DNA from: Stenotrophomonas hibiscicola ATCC 19867 | GTDB taxonomy: Bacteria > Pseudomonadota > Gammaproteobacteria > Xanthomonadales > Xanthomonadaceae | Reading direction: 5' to 3' | Length of the DNA stretch: 64,000 bases | NCBI RefSeq assembly: GCF_000382065.1 | Contig: NZ_KB907498.1 | Span: 874,714-938,713 of the forward strand | Part shown: one piece after another, positions 53,009-62,518 of the stretch | Position numbering within the stretch: position 1 is the stretch's first letter | How the letters are laid out: each line of letters begins with the position of its first letter | Made by a program: the position numbers and the translations under genes | The notes under the pieces: generated by a model | Database searches by the model: none | What the model was told of the DNA's origin: nothing | Seen by the model: the letters and a program-made list of their open reading frames with translations, nothing else

Positions 53009-53073
53009 TGGCCGCTGCACCGGCCGCGCGTGGCCCGGCGCTACCGTCATCGTTGATGGCCTAGAATGCAGGC

Positions 53074-53820
53074 ATGACCACGCTGTTCATTTCCGACCTG
53101 CATCTGGACCCCAGCCGTCCGGAGATCACCGACCTGTTCCTGCGCTTCCTGCGCGACCAGGCGCCCGGCGCCGATGCGCTGTACATCCTGGGCGACCTGT
53201 TCGAGGCCTGGATCGGCGACGACACGCCCTCACCCGCCGCCGATGCGGTGGCCGACGCACTGAAGGCACTCTTCGACAGCGGCGTGCCGGTGTACTTCAT
53301 CCGCGGCAACCGCGATTTCCTGCTCGGCGAGGACTATGCCCGCCGCGCCGGCCTGCGCATCCTGCCCGACCCCTGCGTGATCGAACTGTACGGCCGCCCG
53401 GTGCTGCTGCAGCACGGCGACCTGTTGTGCACCGACGACATTCCCTACCAGCAGTTCCGCGCGCAGACGCGCGACCCGGCATTCCAGGCGCAGTTCCTGT
53501 CGCAGCCGCTGGCCGCGCGCATCGCCTTCGCGCAGAAGGCGCGTGATGCCAGCCAGGCACGCCAGGCGGAAATGAAGCAGGGTGACCGCGCACAGTTCGA
53601 GACCGTCACCGACGTGGCCCCGGCCGAAGTCGATGCCACCTTCGTGCGCCACGGCGTGGATACGATGATCCATGGCCACACCCATCGCCCGGCGGTGCAC
53701 ACGCTGCAGGCCGGTGGACGCACCTGCACCCGCATCGTACTGGGCGACTGGTACGAACAGGGATCGGTGCTGCGCGTGGATGCCGGCGGCTGGTCGCTGG
53801 ATACGCTCGCGCGCGAATGA
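53074..53820 (+). CDS. lpxH: UDP-2,3-diacylglucosamine diphosphatase
   Basis: LpxH cleaves UDP-2,3-diacylglucosamine to lipid X and UMP, the fourth step of lipid A synthesis, at the inner membrane. The 248-aa calcineurin-like phosphoesterase has [48 protein letters not shown] and [12 protein letters not shown], covering all metal ligands. It follows the PAP2 gene by 65 bp on the same strand. Confidence 0.96.
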   Translation: MTTLFISDLHLDPSRPEITDLFLRFLRDQAPGADALYILGDLFEAWIGDDTPSPAADAVADALKALFDSGVPVYFIRGNRDFLLGEDYARRAGLRILPDPCVIELYGRPVLLQHGDLLCTDDIPYQQFRAQTRDPAFQAQFLSQPLAARIAFAQKARDASQARQAEMKQGDRAQFETVTDVAPAEVDATFVRHGVDTMIHGHTHRPAVHTLQAGGRTCTRIVLGDWYEQGSVLRVDAGGWSLDTLARE

Positions 53821-53831
53821 TGGATCGCAGG

Positions 53832-53855
53832 GTGCCAACCAGGGTTGGCATCTAC
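53832..53855 (-). repeat. SMAG-like palindrome
   Basis: TGCCAACC / GGTTGGCA is followed by TCTAC, an inverted GTAGA. It lies just past lpxH. Confidence 0.7.
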
Positions 53856-53907
53856 CCGGGCAGGTGCACGCACCCGGGCAGACACCGCCCCTGGCCGGCG
53901 CCTGGCC

Positions 53908-55161
53908 TCAGCGGAAGCCCGCGATGGTGGCCTTGGTATTGACCAGCACGCGCTGGTTGTCGGCGGTACTGGCGTTGCCCATCGGGATGCCGTTGTAGCT
54001 GATGTTCGGGTTGGACCAGTAGTTCAGGCGCGGGCAGCTGCGGGTGCAGTTGTAGGCCATGATCGTGCGCCAGCCGGTGCCGCTGGACGGCTCATAGCGA
54101 TAACCATGGCCATAGGCGTACGGCGAGGTGCTCGGGTCGGTGGCGATATCATGCCGTGCACTCTGCAGGTGGCCGATCTCGTGCGCGAACGAGTAATAGC
54201 CTGTCGCGCAATCCCAGTACACCGCCGCGAAGGCGGTGGAAGCCGTCGAGCCTATGCCCGAGGCCAGGCCACAGTACGCACTGTTGTTGATCAGCAGCAC
54301 GCCCACGTCCGCCGTGTAGGTGTTCCGGCTGGTGTGGATGCTGTCCATGTAGCCGTCGCTGGTGCCACGGAAGCGGGCCAGATCAGTATCGAAGCTGCCC
54401 GATTCGGTGTAGTTGGTGGTCTCGTAGCGGGCCAGCTGCATGGTGATGCCCACGTTGCTGTTGACATACCCCTGGTTGGACTCGGCCACGGCCAGCTGCA
54501 CCAGCGACTGCATGTTGCCGCCATAGGCCGCCACGGCCGCATTGGTCGCCACCACCAGCACGCGGATGGTGGCCGGGGTGCCGGACGACGCCTGTGCGGT
54601 ACCGATGCGATCGTTGGCGCCCATCGGGATTTTCGGCAGCTGGTTGTAGTCGGCCGGATGGTCGGCCGGCATCCGCGATTCGTCCACTTCCACCAGCACG
54701 TGGCGGTTGCCCAGCGGGCGCAGGCGATAGAGCTTGCCGTCCTTGCGGATCGACCCAGTGATGGTGTCGCCCGAGCGCACCAGGATCAGCGAATTGCCCG
54801 GATCGTCCTGGCCATTGGACGTGGCAGCGGTCAGCTTGTCCGAAGGGGAGCGGAACTGGCCGTACCAGATGCTGCCGCCATCGGGCAGCGCCTCCACCTT
54901 GCTGCGCACCGCCTGCACGCGCCGGCCGAGCAGTTCGAACTCGAGCTGCGGCTGCGCGGTGGCAGCTGCATCGACACGCACTTCCTGTACCGTCGCGGTG
55001 GACGGGGTGGCCAGCAGCTTGCCCAGCGCGGGCTCACTGTTTGCCGATGCACGGCTGATGACCGTCACTGGCTCGAACAACGGTGCCGCCTGCGCGGCCG
55101 CTGCCACCGACAAACCCAACACCAGGCCACCTGCCGCTTTGCCAATCGATCTGGACAACAT
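53908..55161 (-). CDS. Secreted metzincin-type zinc protease (M12/M72-like)
   Basis: The 417-aa exported protease has a signal peptide (MLSRSIGKAAGGLVLGLSVAAAAQA), a propeptide-like region to about residue 195, and a catalytic domain with HEIGHLQSARHD (H327, E328, H331, H337, D338) and a downstream Met-turn IMAYNC. The layout resembles reprolysin-like proteases and peptidyl-Asp metalloendopeptidase. One feature is off-consensus: the Gly usual between the second and third His (HExxHxxGxxH) is Ser334. The ATG at 55161 has AAGGAG 8 nt upstream. It diverges from the DUF2235 lipase gene across 219 bp. Confidence 0.88.
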   Translation of the reverse strand: MLSRSIGKAAGGLVLGLSVAAAAQAAPLFEPVTVISRASANSEPALGKLLATPSTATVQEVRVDAAATAQPQLEFELLGRRVQAVRSKVEALPDGGSIWYGQFRSPSDKLTAATSNGQDDPGNSLILVRSGDTITGSIRKDGKLYRLRPLGNRHVLVEVDESRMPADHPADYNQLPKIPMGANDRIGTAQASSGTPATIRVLVVATNAAVAAYGGNMQSLVQLAVAESNQGYVNSNVGITMQLARYETTNYTESGSFDTDLARFRGTSDGYMDSIHTSRNTYTADVGVLLINNSAYCGLASGIGSTASTAFAAVYWDCATGYYSFAHEIGHLQSARHDIATDPSTSPYAYGHGYRYEPSSGTGWRTIMAYNCTRSCPRLNYWSNPNISYNGIPMGNASTADNQRVLVNTKATIAGFR

Positions 55162-55380
55162 TGCGTCGCTCCTTGAATGATGTGAACAGCGTTGATGCAG
55201 CACGCCCGGGTTTGCCGGGTTTGGCCATATGGCCTGCGTGGGCCGTGTGAATTCAATAGAAGACGGAGATGAAAATCAGGAACTGTGATCCACCGCATCT
55301 ACGTTAATTAAGGTCAAAAGCGTCACTACACTTCGCCAATACACCGCTTTCGCGCTACCGTGACGTAGCCACGACGGGAC

Positions 55381-56844
55381 ATGCACATGGCTCCATCGCA
55401 GGACACGGACGAAGATGTCGGCTTGCTGCGGATAGGCCTGTTCTTCGATGGCACCCGCAACAACGCACACAACCTGGCACGCGGTCGCCCCCGGGTTCCG
55501 CAGCCACGTCCGGCGCAGCTGCGTGCGGATGACGATTCGACCTACCAGAGCCGGCTGACCAGCAGCTACGACAACGGCCTGACCAACATCGCACGCCTGC
55601 AGCAGCTGTATCCGGACAGCCGCCGCGATGCGATGGCCACACCTTCGCTGTCGATCTACGTGGAAGGCGTGGGCACCCGCGACGATGCCGACGACGACCT
55701 GATCGGACTGGCGTTCGGCATCGGCGCCAGTGGTGTGCGCGCCAAAGTACGGCGTGCGCTGCAGGTGCTGCTGCCGGCGGCACTGGCCGAGCTGTCCGCA
55801 CGCTGGCAGCCACCGCTGCGTAGTGTGCAGGTGGATCTGTTTGGCTATTCGCGCGGCGCTGCCTCGGCACGTGACATCGGCAACCAGCTGCAGGGTTGGG
55901 ACGGCACGCGGTGGCGGCAGCTGCTGCAGGCCTCGGGCCTTGCCTGTGCAACCGACTTCGCCCCGGCCACGCCGGTGCTTCGCTTCATCGGTCTGTTCGA
56001 CACCGTGGTCGCGGTCAATGGCGGCCGCGCCGAGGAACAGCCGCAACTGGCGCTGCGCAGTGGCATCGCACGCCACGTCGTGCAGCTCACCGCGCGTGAT
56101 GAACATCGCCAGCACTATGCACTGACCAGCGTGGCGCCGCCGTTCACCGAGATTGCCCTGCCCGGCGTGCACGCCAACATCGGTGGCGGCTACAACCAGC
56201 TCGACGAAGGGCCCAAGCTGCTCAGTCGCCCGCGCCGGCAGTTGCTGCGCCGCCCCGCGGTTGCCGACTACCAGATTCCTCCACTGGCGATGCTGCAGGC
56301 CACCACGGCCTATGCTGAAACACAGGCCGATGCCGAACGCTGGCGACAGCAGCTGGGCGTGGACGAGAAGGAAATCTGGGTGGATGTCTGGCACCAGTGG
56401 CAGCAGCAGCGACGCGCCGGCAGCCGCAGCGTGCTGTTGTCACCGGTGCTGTATGTGACCGCCGCCGTGGTACTGCGCCGGCCCATCGACTGGCGTTACC
56501 AGCTGATCGCACTGCAGGTGATGCAGCAGCAGGCCATCGATGCCGGCGTGCGATGGACTGCAAATGCCGCCGAGGTTCCCGGCTGGGAACTGCCGTCCGC
56601 CCTGCGGCCTATCGCACGGCGCCTGGTGGCCGGACAGCCACTGACGGCGACACAGGAGGCGCTGCTGCGTCGGCGCTACCTGATGCAGTCGGCGCACTGG
56701 AACTTCGATGCGCTGGGCGACACCGCACTGACCTACGCCGCCGATGCCGGCGTCAGCGAACTGCCGTACCGGCCCGGGCCGGGGTTGTTCTACATCAACC
56801 GGCCGACCGTGGATGGCAAGCGGGTGGTCCTGCCCAACGCATGA
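55381..56844 (+). CDS. DUF2235 (Tle1-like) alpha/beta-hydrolase
   Basis: The 487-aa protein carries the DUF2235 hydrolase domain: IGLFFDGTRNN at residues 18-28, nucleophile elbow GYSRGAA with S157, FIGLFDTVV with D207, and LPGVHANIGGGY with H264, matching the Ser-Asp-His triad of Tle1 phospholipase effectors delivered by type VI secretion. The C-terminal third (residues about 330-487) is of no family I recognise. There is no signal peptide and no vgrG, PAAR, adaptor or immunity gene beside it. It may be an orphan effector or a housekeeping lipase. Starts at 55381 and 55387 are both possible. Confidence 0.8.
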   Translation: MHMAPSQDTDEDVGLLRIGLFFDGTRNNAHNLARGRPRVPQPRPAQLRADDDSTYQSRLTSSYDNGLTNIARLQQLYPDSRRDAMATPSLSIYVEGVGTRDDADDDLIGLAFGIGASGVRAKVRRALQVLLPAALAELSARWQPPLRSVQVDLFGYSRGAASARDIGNQLQGWDGTRWRQLLQASGLACATDFAPATPVLRFIGLFDTVVAVNGGRAEEQPQLALRSGIARHVVQLTARDEHRQHYALTSVAPPFTEIALPGVHANIGGGYNQLDEGPKLLSRPRRQLLRRPAVADYQIPPLAMLQATTAYAETQADAERWRQQLGVDEKEIWVDVWHQWQQQRRAGSRSVLLSPVLYVTAAVVLRRPIDWRYQLIALQVMQQQAIDAGVRWTANAAEVPGWELPSALRPIARRLVAGQPLTATQEALLRRRYLMQSAHWNFDALGDTALTYAADAGVSELPYRPGPGLFYINRPTVDGKRVVLPNA

Positions 56845-56849
56845 CGCGC

Positions 56850-56912
56850 ATCCACGCATGGCGTGGATCTACTGGTGCAGCCAGATGAAGTAGATCCACG
56901 CCATGCGTGGAT
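56850..56912. repeat. Pair of SMAG elements in opposite orientation
   Basis: ATCCACGC-ATG-GCGTGGAT-CTAC (56850-56872) and GTAG-ATCCACGC-CAT-GCGTGGAT (56890-56912) point away from each other with 17 bp between. They lie between two convergent genes. Confidence 0.88.
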
Positions 56913-56930
56913 GCCGCCAACCGGCGCGGC

Positions 56931-57755
56931 TCAGCCCGCCTGTTCGATCAGGTTGGCCAGCTCATCCGCATCGAACCCGGCCAGCAGGCGCGCTTCCATG
57001 TTGAACGGTCCGTGCAGGTAGCCGCCGGCGTACTCCACCAGCAGTTCCTTGAAACGTGCACGCGGTTCGACGCCGGCACGGTCACAATACCAGCGGTACC
57101 AGCGCGAACCGGCAGCCACATGTGCCACTTCCTCGCGCAGGATCACTTCCAGCACATCTGCGGTCTCGCCATCACCGACATTGCGCAGTTTCTCGATCAT
57201 GCCGGGCGTCACGTCCAGGCCGCGCGCTTCCAGCACGCGCGGCACCAGCGCCATGCGTGCCAGGCCATCGTGCGCGGTCTTTTCGCACATTTCCCACAGG
57301 CCGTTGTGCGCGGGGAAGTCGGCGTAGTCGTGGCCATGCACCTGCAGGCGCTCGCGCAGCAGCATGAAATGCCGCGATTCGTCGTCGGCACAGCTGACCC
57401 AGTCGGCATGAAACGCCGACGGCAGGCCACGGAAGCGGTACACCGCGTCCCAGGCCAGGTCGATCGCGTTGAGTTCGATATGGGCGATGGCGTGGATGAA
57501 AGCGGCCCGCCCCTCCACGCCACCCAGTCCGCGCCGCGGAACTTCGCGCGGATGCACCAGCATCAGCTGCGCTGGCCGGCCCGGCATGCGGATCGGTTCC
57601 GGCGGTGGCGCATCGGCCGCCACCTTCAGGCGACCGGCACGGAACGCGGCCGCATACGCCTGGGTCAGCGCAACCTTGCGCAGCGGGTCGGCTTCGGCCA
57701 GGCACTGCTGCGCTGCGCGCAGCAGGTCGCCACCAACGTCGGGTACATCGACCAC
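56931..57755 (-). CDS. DUF455 ferritin-like protein
   Basis: The 274-aa helical protein of the DUF455 family has a ferritin-like four-helix fold. Likely metal ligands are E and H in AIAHIELNAIDLAWD, DDESRHFMLL and LREEVAHVAAG. The reaction is unknown. It begins 9 bp after the purF stop on the same strand, so it is probably the last gene of the folC-dedD-cvpA-purF unit. No link to purine synthesis is shown. Confidence 0.88.
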   Translation of the reverse strand: MVDVPDVGGDLLRAAQQCLAEADPLRKVALTQAYAAAFRAGRLKVAADAPPPEPIRMPGRPAQLMLVHPREVPRRGLGGVEGRAAFIHAIAHIELNAIDLAWDAVYRFRGLPSAFHADWVSCADDESRHFMLLRERLQVHGHDYADFPAHNGLWEMCEKTAHDGLARMALVPRVLEARGLDVTPGMIEKLRNVGDGETADVLEVILREEVAHVAAGSRWYRWYCDRAGVEPRARFKELLVEYAGGYLHGPFNMEARLLAGFDADELANLIEQAG

Positions 57756-57764
57756 GCCTGATCC

Positions 57765-59231
57765 TCAGGCGCGGCGCTTGTGCTTGGCATCGTCCGAACG
57801 CAACTGCTGGATGCGCTCGAAGTAGCCCGGCTCGATACCGGTCGGGTAGTGGCCGTTGAAGCAGGACGAATCGAAGCTGCGCAGCGCCGGGTTGCCTTCG
57901 CTCACCGCCGCTTCCATGTCTTCCAGGTCCTGGTAGATCAGCCAGTCGCAGCCCAGGTGGGCCTCGATCTCTTCCACCGTGCGGTTGTGCGCGACCAGCT
58001 CTTCAGCCGCCGGCATGTCGATACCGTAGATGTTCGGGTAGCGCACCGGCGGCGCGGCGCTGGCCAAGTAGACCTTGCGCGCGCCCGCGTCACGGGCCAT
58101 CTGCACGATCTGCTGGCTGGTGGTGCCACGCACGATCGAATCGTCCACCAGCAGCACCACGCGGTTGCGGAACTCAAGGTGGATCGGGTTGAGCTTGCGA
58201 CGCACCGACTTCACGCGTTCGCCCTGCCCCGGCATGATGAAGGTACGGCCGATGTAGCGGTTCTTGATGAAGCCTTCGCGGTACTTCACGCCGAGCACGT
58301 TGGAGATCTCAAGCGCAGCGTCGCGCGAGGTATCCGGGATCGGGATGATGGTGTCGATGTCATGATCCGGGCGCAGGCGCAGGATCTTCTCGCCCAGCTT
58401 GATGCCCATGCGCATGCGCGCCTTGTGCACCGAGACATTGTCGATCATCGAGTCCGGGCGCGCGAAGTACACGTATTCGAAGATGCACGGGGTGTGCTCG
58501 GCCGGCTCGGCGCAGATCTCCGAGAACAGCTCGCCGCGCGCGGTGATGACCAGTGCCTCGCCCGGCTGCACGTCGCGCACGCGCTGGAAGCCCAGCACAT
58601 CCAGCGCGGCCGACTCGGACGCCACGATGTACTCGTCACCCTCGGCATGGCTGCGCTTGCCAAGCACCAGCGGGCGGATTCCATGCGGGTCGCGGAAGGC
58701 GACCAGGCCCAGGCCCAGCACCACGCTGACCACTGCATAGCCACCCTTGCAGCGGCGGTGCACGCCGGCCACCGCGCGGATGGCCGCTTCCGGGCTGAGC
58801 TGGCGCTGCTGTTCCAGTTCGTAGGCGAACACGTTCAGCAGCACTTCGCTGTCCGAATCGGTGTTGACGTTGCGGCGGTCCTGTTCGAACACCTGCTGGC
58901 GCAGCACCTCGGTGTTGATCAGGTTGCCGTTGTGGGCCAGCGCGATGCCGTACGGCGAATTGACGTAGAACGGCTGCGCCTCGTCCATGCCTTCCGAACC
59001 GGCGGTCGGGTAGCGCACGTGGGCAATGCCCACGCTGCCTTCCAGGGTGGACATGGTGCGGGCATCGAACACATCGCGGACCAGGCCGGTGGCCTTCTGC
59101 ACGCGCAGGCGGCTGCCGCTGGCGGTGGCGATGCCCGCCGCATCCTGGCCACGGTGCTGGAGGACGGTCAAGCCGTCATACAACTGCCCGGCGACGTTCT
59201 GGTTGCCGACGATTCCGACGATGCCACACAT
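57765..59231 (-). CDS. purF: Amidophosphoribosyltransferase
   Basis: PurF catalyses the first committed step of purine synthesis: PRPP plus glutamine gives phosphoribosylamine. The 488-aa protein starts MCGIVGIVG, so the Cys nucleophile is exposed after Met removal. The glutaminase domain shows RYPTAGSEG and GNLIN, and the PRPP-binding loop is [19 protein letters not shown]. The position after cvpA is conserved in E. coli (cvpA-purF). Confidence 0.98.
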   Translation of the reverse strand: MCGIVGIVGNQNVAGQLYDGLTVLQHRGQDAAGIATASGSRLRVQKATGLVRDVFDARTMSTLEGSVGIAHVRYPTAGSEGMDEAQPFYVNSPYGIALAHNGNLINTEVLRQQVFEQDRRNVNTDSDSEVLLNVFAYELEQQRQLSPEAAIRAVAGVHRRCKGGYAVVSVVLGLGLVAFRDPHGIRPLVLGKRSHAEGDEYIVASESAALDVLGFQRVRDVQPGEALVITARGELFSEICAEPAEHTPCIFEYVYFARPDSMIDNVSVHKARMRMGIKLGEKILRLRPDHDIDTIIPIPDTSRDAALEISNVLGVKYREGFIKNRYIGRTFIMPGQGERVKSVRRKLNPIHLEFRNRVVLLVDDSIVRGTTSQQIVQMARDAGARKVYLASAAPPVRYPNIYGIDMPAAEELVAHNRTVEEIEAHLGCDWLIYQDLEDMEAAVSEGNPALRSFDSSCFNGHYPTGIEPGYFERIQQLRSDDAKHKRRA

Positions 59232-59261
59232 GATGCGAGGTCTCCGCTGGGCTGTGCCCAG

Positions 59262-60041
59262 TTACAAGGAAGGTGGCCGTACCTGGCCGCGGTGGTCGCC
59301 GCGCACGCGGTCGACGTTGGCCGGATCGCCCGGCTCGATACTGTCCGGCAGTGCAGGAGCATCCGGGCGCACTTCCGCCGGATCGTAGGAATCGCCCTGT
59401 TCCGCTTTCGCAGGCCGCAGCCATCCGCTGCCTGCCACTACCTGGTTGAGGATGCCATTATCGCCTGCCGCGCCCGGCTTTCCCAACCCGGCGCCTGCGT
59501 TCTTGCCCAACTCCATCAATGCAGATGGGGACAGCGCGTCGGTCGGCAAGGCCTTGGGCAGCAGATCGGCCCCGGGAACCTCCCAGTGCGGCAGCTTGCT
59601 GTTCATCCAGGCAACGGTGGGGTTCAGCAGTGGCCGCACCGCCGAGCGCTGCCAGGAGGGCTCGGCAGTCAACGGGGTGAAACTGCCCAGCAGCAGCAGG
59701 ATCGCGGCGATCAGGCCGCCCCGCACGGCGCCCAGCACCCCGCCCAGCAGGCGGTCCAGGCTGGTCAGCATGCTGCGGTGGACCAGAGCCTTGATGACCA
59801 TGCCGATCACCGCAACCACGATCATCACGCCGATGCCGACGCCCAGGTAGCCGCCGACGAAGTGTTCGCCACCGGGGGCCGCCGGGGCAGCCCACCAATG
59901 GGCGGCATCATTGCCGAAGGCGAAGGCCGCCCACGCGGCCAGCAGCCACGACAGGGTGCCAATGACGATGCCGACGAAGCCGCGCAGCATCCCCAGCAGG
60001 GTGGAGGCGGCGATCACGATCAGCAGCACCACGTCGATCAT
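59262..60041 (-). CDS. cvpA: CvpA family membrane protein
   Basis: The 259-aa inner-membrane protein has four hydrophobic segments in the first 140 residues (MIDVVLLIVIAASTLLGML to GLIAAILLLLGSF), followed by a long polar tail. E. coli CvpA (needed for colicin V production and part of the purF operon) is shorter, about 160 aa; the extra C-terminal 100 residues here are likely cytoplasmic or periplasmic and unstructured. The ATG at 60041 begins the conserved MIDV. Its role in cells is poorly known. Confidence 0.9.
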   Translation of the reverse strand: MIDVVLLIVIAASTLLGMLRGFVGIVIGTLSWLLAAWAAFAFGNDAAHWWAAPAAPGGEHFVGGYLGVGIGVMIVVAVIGMVIKALVHRSMLTSLDRLLGGVLGAVRGGLIAAILLLLGSFTPLTAEPSWQRSAVRPLLNPTVAWMNSKLPHWEVPGADLLPKALPTDALSPSALMELGKNAGAGLGKPGAAGDNGILNQVVAGSGWLRPAKAEQGDSYDPAEVRPDAPALPDSIEPGDPANVDRVRGDHRGQVRPPSL

Positions 60042-60087
60042 GGCGCCCCGCTCCTTCGGCGGCGCTGGCAACGCGGCTGCGCGTGGG

Positions 60088-61131
60088 TCATGGGTGCGGC
60101 CGGACCATGCCGGCGACGCCGACCTTGGCGGCGACCTGCGCCTTCAGCTGCTCGGCATCGCCACGGTTGGCCACCGGCCCGACGCGGACGCGATGCAGGG
60201 TGCCCTTGTCCGTACGCACCTGCTCGACGAAGGCGCTGAAACCGGCGGCACGGACCTTGTCGCGCAGGGCGTTGGCATCGTTGGCCTGGCCGAACGCGCC
60301 CAGCTGCACGGCAAAGCCGACGCCGCTGGCGGCCGGTGCTGCCGGCGTGGCCGGGGCCGTTGCCGGCTTGCTGGCGGTGGCCTCCGGCTTCGGCTCGGGC
60401 TTCGGGGTTTCGGGCTTCGGCGCCGGCTTCGGCGGCTCGGGCTTGGCCGCCGGAGTGGTCGTTGCAGTCGGCGTACTCGGCGGCAGACTTTCACTGCGCA
60501 CCGGGTTGCTGCTGGCCGACGGCGCGGTGGCGGCGGATGGGGTACTGGCGCTCGGCGTAGCCGGTGTCGGGGTGGCTGCCACCGGGGCGCTGCTGTCCGC
60601 TGCGGCATCCAGGGTGATCACTTCGGCCTTCACATCGGCACGGATCTTCACCGCCTGCAGGCGGGCGGCCTCGGCCTGTGCACGGTCGGCATACGGCCCC
60701 ACGCGCACGCGCCATGCCTGGCGGCCGTTGATGGTCGCCGTTTCGGCGAAGCCCGGCAGCTGCGAGCGCTGCAGGTAGGCGATCACCGCGTCGGCGTCGG
60801 CCTTGCTGCCGTAGGCACCGAAAGTAACCGCATAGTTGCCGGCGGCGACCGTCGGCGAGGTGTCCACGGTCGGCGGAGTGGCCGGCGTGGCGGCGTCCTG
60901 CAGCGGCTTGGCCTGCCCGGTCTGCAGGCCGGTGGCACCACCGGCCGGAGCCACCAGCGGTAGTTCACGGGTTTCGAACTGGCCATCGGCCGGCGCGTCC
61001 GGCGCGGCGATCGGCACCGAGGCCACACCGCTGTCCGGTGCAGGTCCCTTGACCAGCATCGGCAGGAAAATCACGGCCAGTGCGACCAGCACGATGGCAC
61101 CAATCAGACGCTGTTTCAGAGGCGTATCCAC
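60088..61131 (-). CDS. dedD: DedD-like SPOR-domain protein with two SPOR domains
   Basis: The protein is a single-pass inner-membrane protein that binds septal peptidoglycan in cell division. It is 347 aa from GTG at 61131 (MDTPLKQRLIGAIVLVALAVIF); a TTG at 61143 is also possible. The anchor is followed by one SPOR domain at about residues 95-175 (YAVTFGAYGSKADADAVI), a long linker of proline/lysine/glutamate repeats (KPEPPKPAPKPE type), and a second SPOR domain from about 270 (FAVQLGAFGQANDANALR). E. coli DedD has one SPOR domain. It is placed between folC and cvpA as usual. Confidence 0.9.
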   Translation of the reverse strand: MDTPLKQRLIGAIVLVALAVIFLPMLVKGPAPDSGVASVPIAAPDAPADGQFETRELPLVAPAGGATGLQTGQAKPLQDAATPATPPTVDTSPTVAAGNYAVTFGAYGSKADADAVIAYLQRSQLPGFAETATINGRQAWRVRVGPYADRAQAEAARLQAVKIRADVKAEVITLDAAADSSAPVAATPTPATPSASTPSAATAPSASSNPVRSESLPPSTPTATTTPAAKPEPPKPAPKPETPKPEPKPEATASKPATAPATPAAPAASGVGFAVQLGAFGQANDANALRDKVRAAGFSAFVEQVRTDKGTLHRVRVGPVANRGDAEQLKAQVAAKVGVAGMVRPHP

Positions 61132-61211
61132 GTGAGGCGGCAACTGTCCGGAGGTTGCGGTCGATTATACGGGTGCCGGACCGGACGGCGTCGGGATTGG
61201 CTGAACGTGGC

Positions 61212-62483
61212 TCAGGCGTTGCGCTGCAGCCACTGCAACGCGGCGGCGGCGGTATGGAAGGAGCCAAACACCAGTACGCGGTCACCGCGCTCGGCCCGAT
61301 CCAGTACCTGCGCCAGCGCCTGCTCGACCGAAGCGGCCAGCTGCGCGCTGCCAGCATCGGTCTCGGCCAGGCGCGCCTGCAACCGGGCGGCACTCTGGCC
61401 GCGCGGACCGTCCAGGCCGGCAAGGGTCCACTCGCCAACCACGCCCTGCAATGCCTGCACCACACCCACCGCGTCCTTGTCCTGCAATGCGGCATACACC
61501 GCCAAGGTGCGCCCGGCCGACGCTTCGGCCTTCAGCGCGCGGGCCAGCTGGCCCGCCGCCTGCGGGTTGTGCCCGACGTCGACGCGGATCTGCACGCCAT
61601 CTCGCTCGAACGCCTGCAGCCGACCCGGGATACGCGCCGCCGCGATACCAGCGGCCCACGCCGCGCGCGGCACCGGCTTGTCCAGCGCGCGCAGCGCAGC
61701 GATGGCGGCACCCGCATTGGCCAGCTGGATCGGCCCGGCCAGCGCCGGGGTTGGCAGTTCCATGCGCAGGCCAACGTCCCGCCAGCGCCAGCGCTGGGCA
61801 TCGATCGGCTCGTAGAAATAGTCGCTGCCGCCGCGGATCGCGTTGGCACCCACCAGGTAGGCCCGTGCGAGCACGCTCGACGGCGGGTCGGTCTCACCCA
61901 GGATCACCGGCTTCCAGCCACGGATGATGCCGGCCTTCTCGGTGCCGATTGCTTCGCGGTCTTCGCCCAGCCATTCGGCATGGTCGATGTCCACAGTGGT
62001 GATCACGGCCACATCGGCGTCGACGATGTTGACCGCATCCAGGCGACCGCCCAGACCCACTTCCAGAACCGCCAGGTCCAGCCCGGCGTCGGCGAACAGC
62101 TGCAGCGCGGCCAGCGTGCCGTACTCGAAATAGGTCAGCGTGGTCTCGCCGCGTGCGGCCTCGACGGCGTTGAACGCAGCAACCAGCGCCGCATCGTCCA
62201 CGTCCTGGCCGTCGATGCGCACGCGCTCGTTGTAGCGCAGCAGGTGCGGCGAGGTGTACGCGCCGACCTTCCAGCCGGCGGCACGTGCAATGGCTTCGAT
62301 GAAGGCGACGGTCGAGCCCTTGCCGTTGGTGCCACCAACCACGATGGTGCGCTTGCCCGGCGCCCCCAGGCCCATCGCGGTGGCCACGGCGCGCACGCGC
62401 TCCAGGCCCATGTCGATGGTCGCCGGGTGCTGGCGTTCAATGTAGTCCAGCCAGTCGGCCAGGGTGGTCGGGGTGTTCGTCAC
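61212..62483 (-). CDS. folC: Bifunctional folylpolyglutamate/dihydrofolate synthase
   Basis: FolC ligates glutamate to dihydropteroate (making dihydrofolate) and extends the glutamate tail on folates. At 423 aa it has the P-loop GGTNGKGSTVAFIEAI, the Mur-ligase-like middle with YTSPHLLRYNERVRIDG, VGLGGRLDAVN and TVDIDHAEWLG, and the C-terminal domain with DVGHNPQA. The GTG at 62483 begins the family start (MTNTPTTLADWLDYIE); the frame runs open to 62903 inside the phosphatase gene, which is a shadow. Confidence 0.96.
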   Translation of the reverse strand: MTNTPTTLADWLDYIERQHPATIDMGLERVRAVATAMGLGAPGKRTIVVGGTNGKGSTVAFIEAIARAAGWKVGAYTSPHLLRYNERVRIDGQDVDDAALVAAFNAVEAARGETTLTYFEYGTLAALQLFADAGLDLAVLEVGLGGRLDAVNIVDADVAVITTVDIDHAEWLGEDREAIGTEKAGIIRGWKPVILGETDPPSSVLARAYLVGANAIRGGSDYFYEPIDAQRWRWRDVGLRMELPTPALAGPIQLANAGAAIAALRALDKPVPRAAWAAGIAAARIPGRLQAFERDGVQIRVDVGHNPQAAGQLARALKAEASAGRTLAVYAALQDKDAVGVVQALQGVVGEWTLAGLDGPRGQSAARLQARLAETDAGSAQLAASVEQALAQVLDRAERGDRVLVFGSFHTAAAALQWLQRNA

Positions 62484-62518
62484 GGCAGGGGTTCCAGCAG
62501 AAGCAGGTGGTTCGGGAA

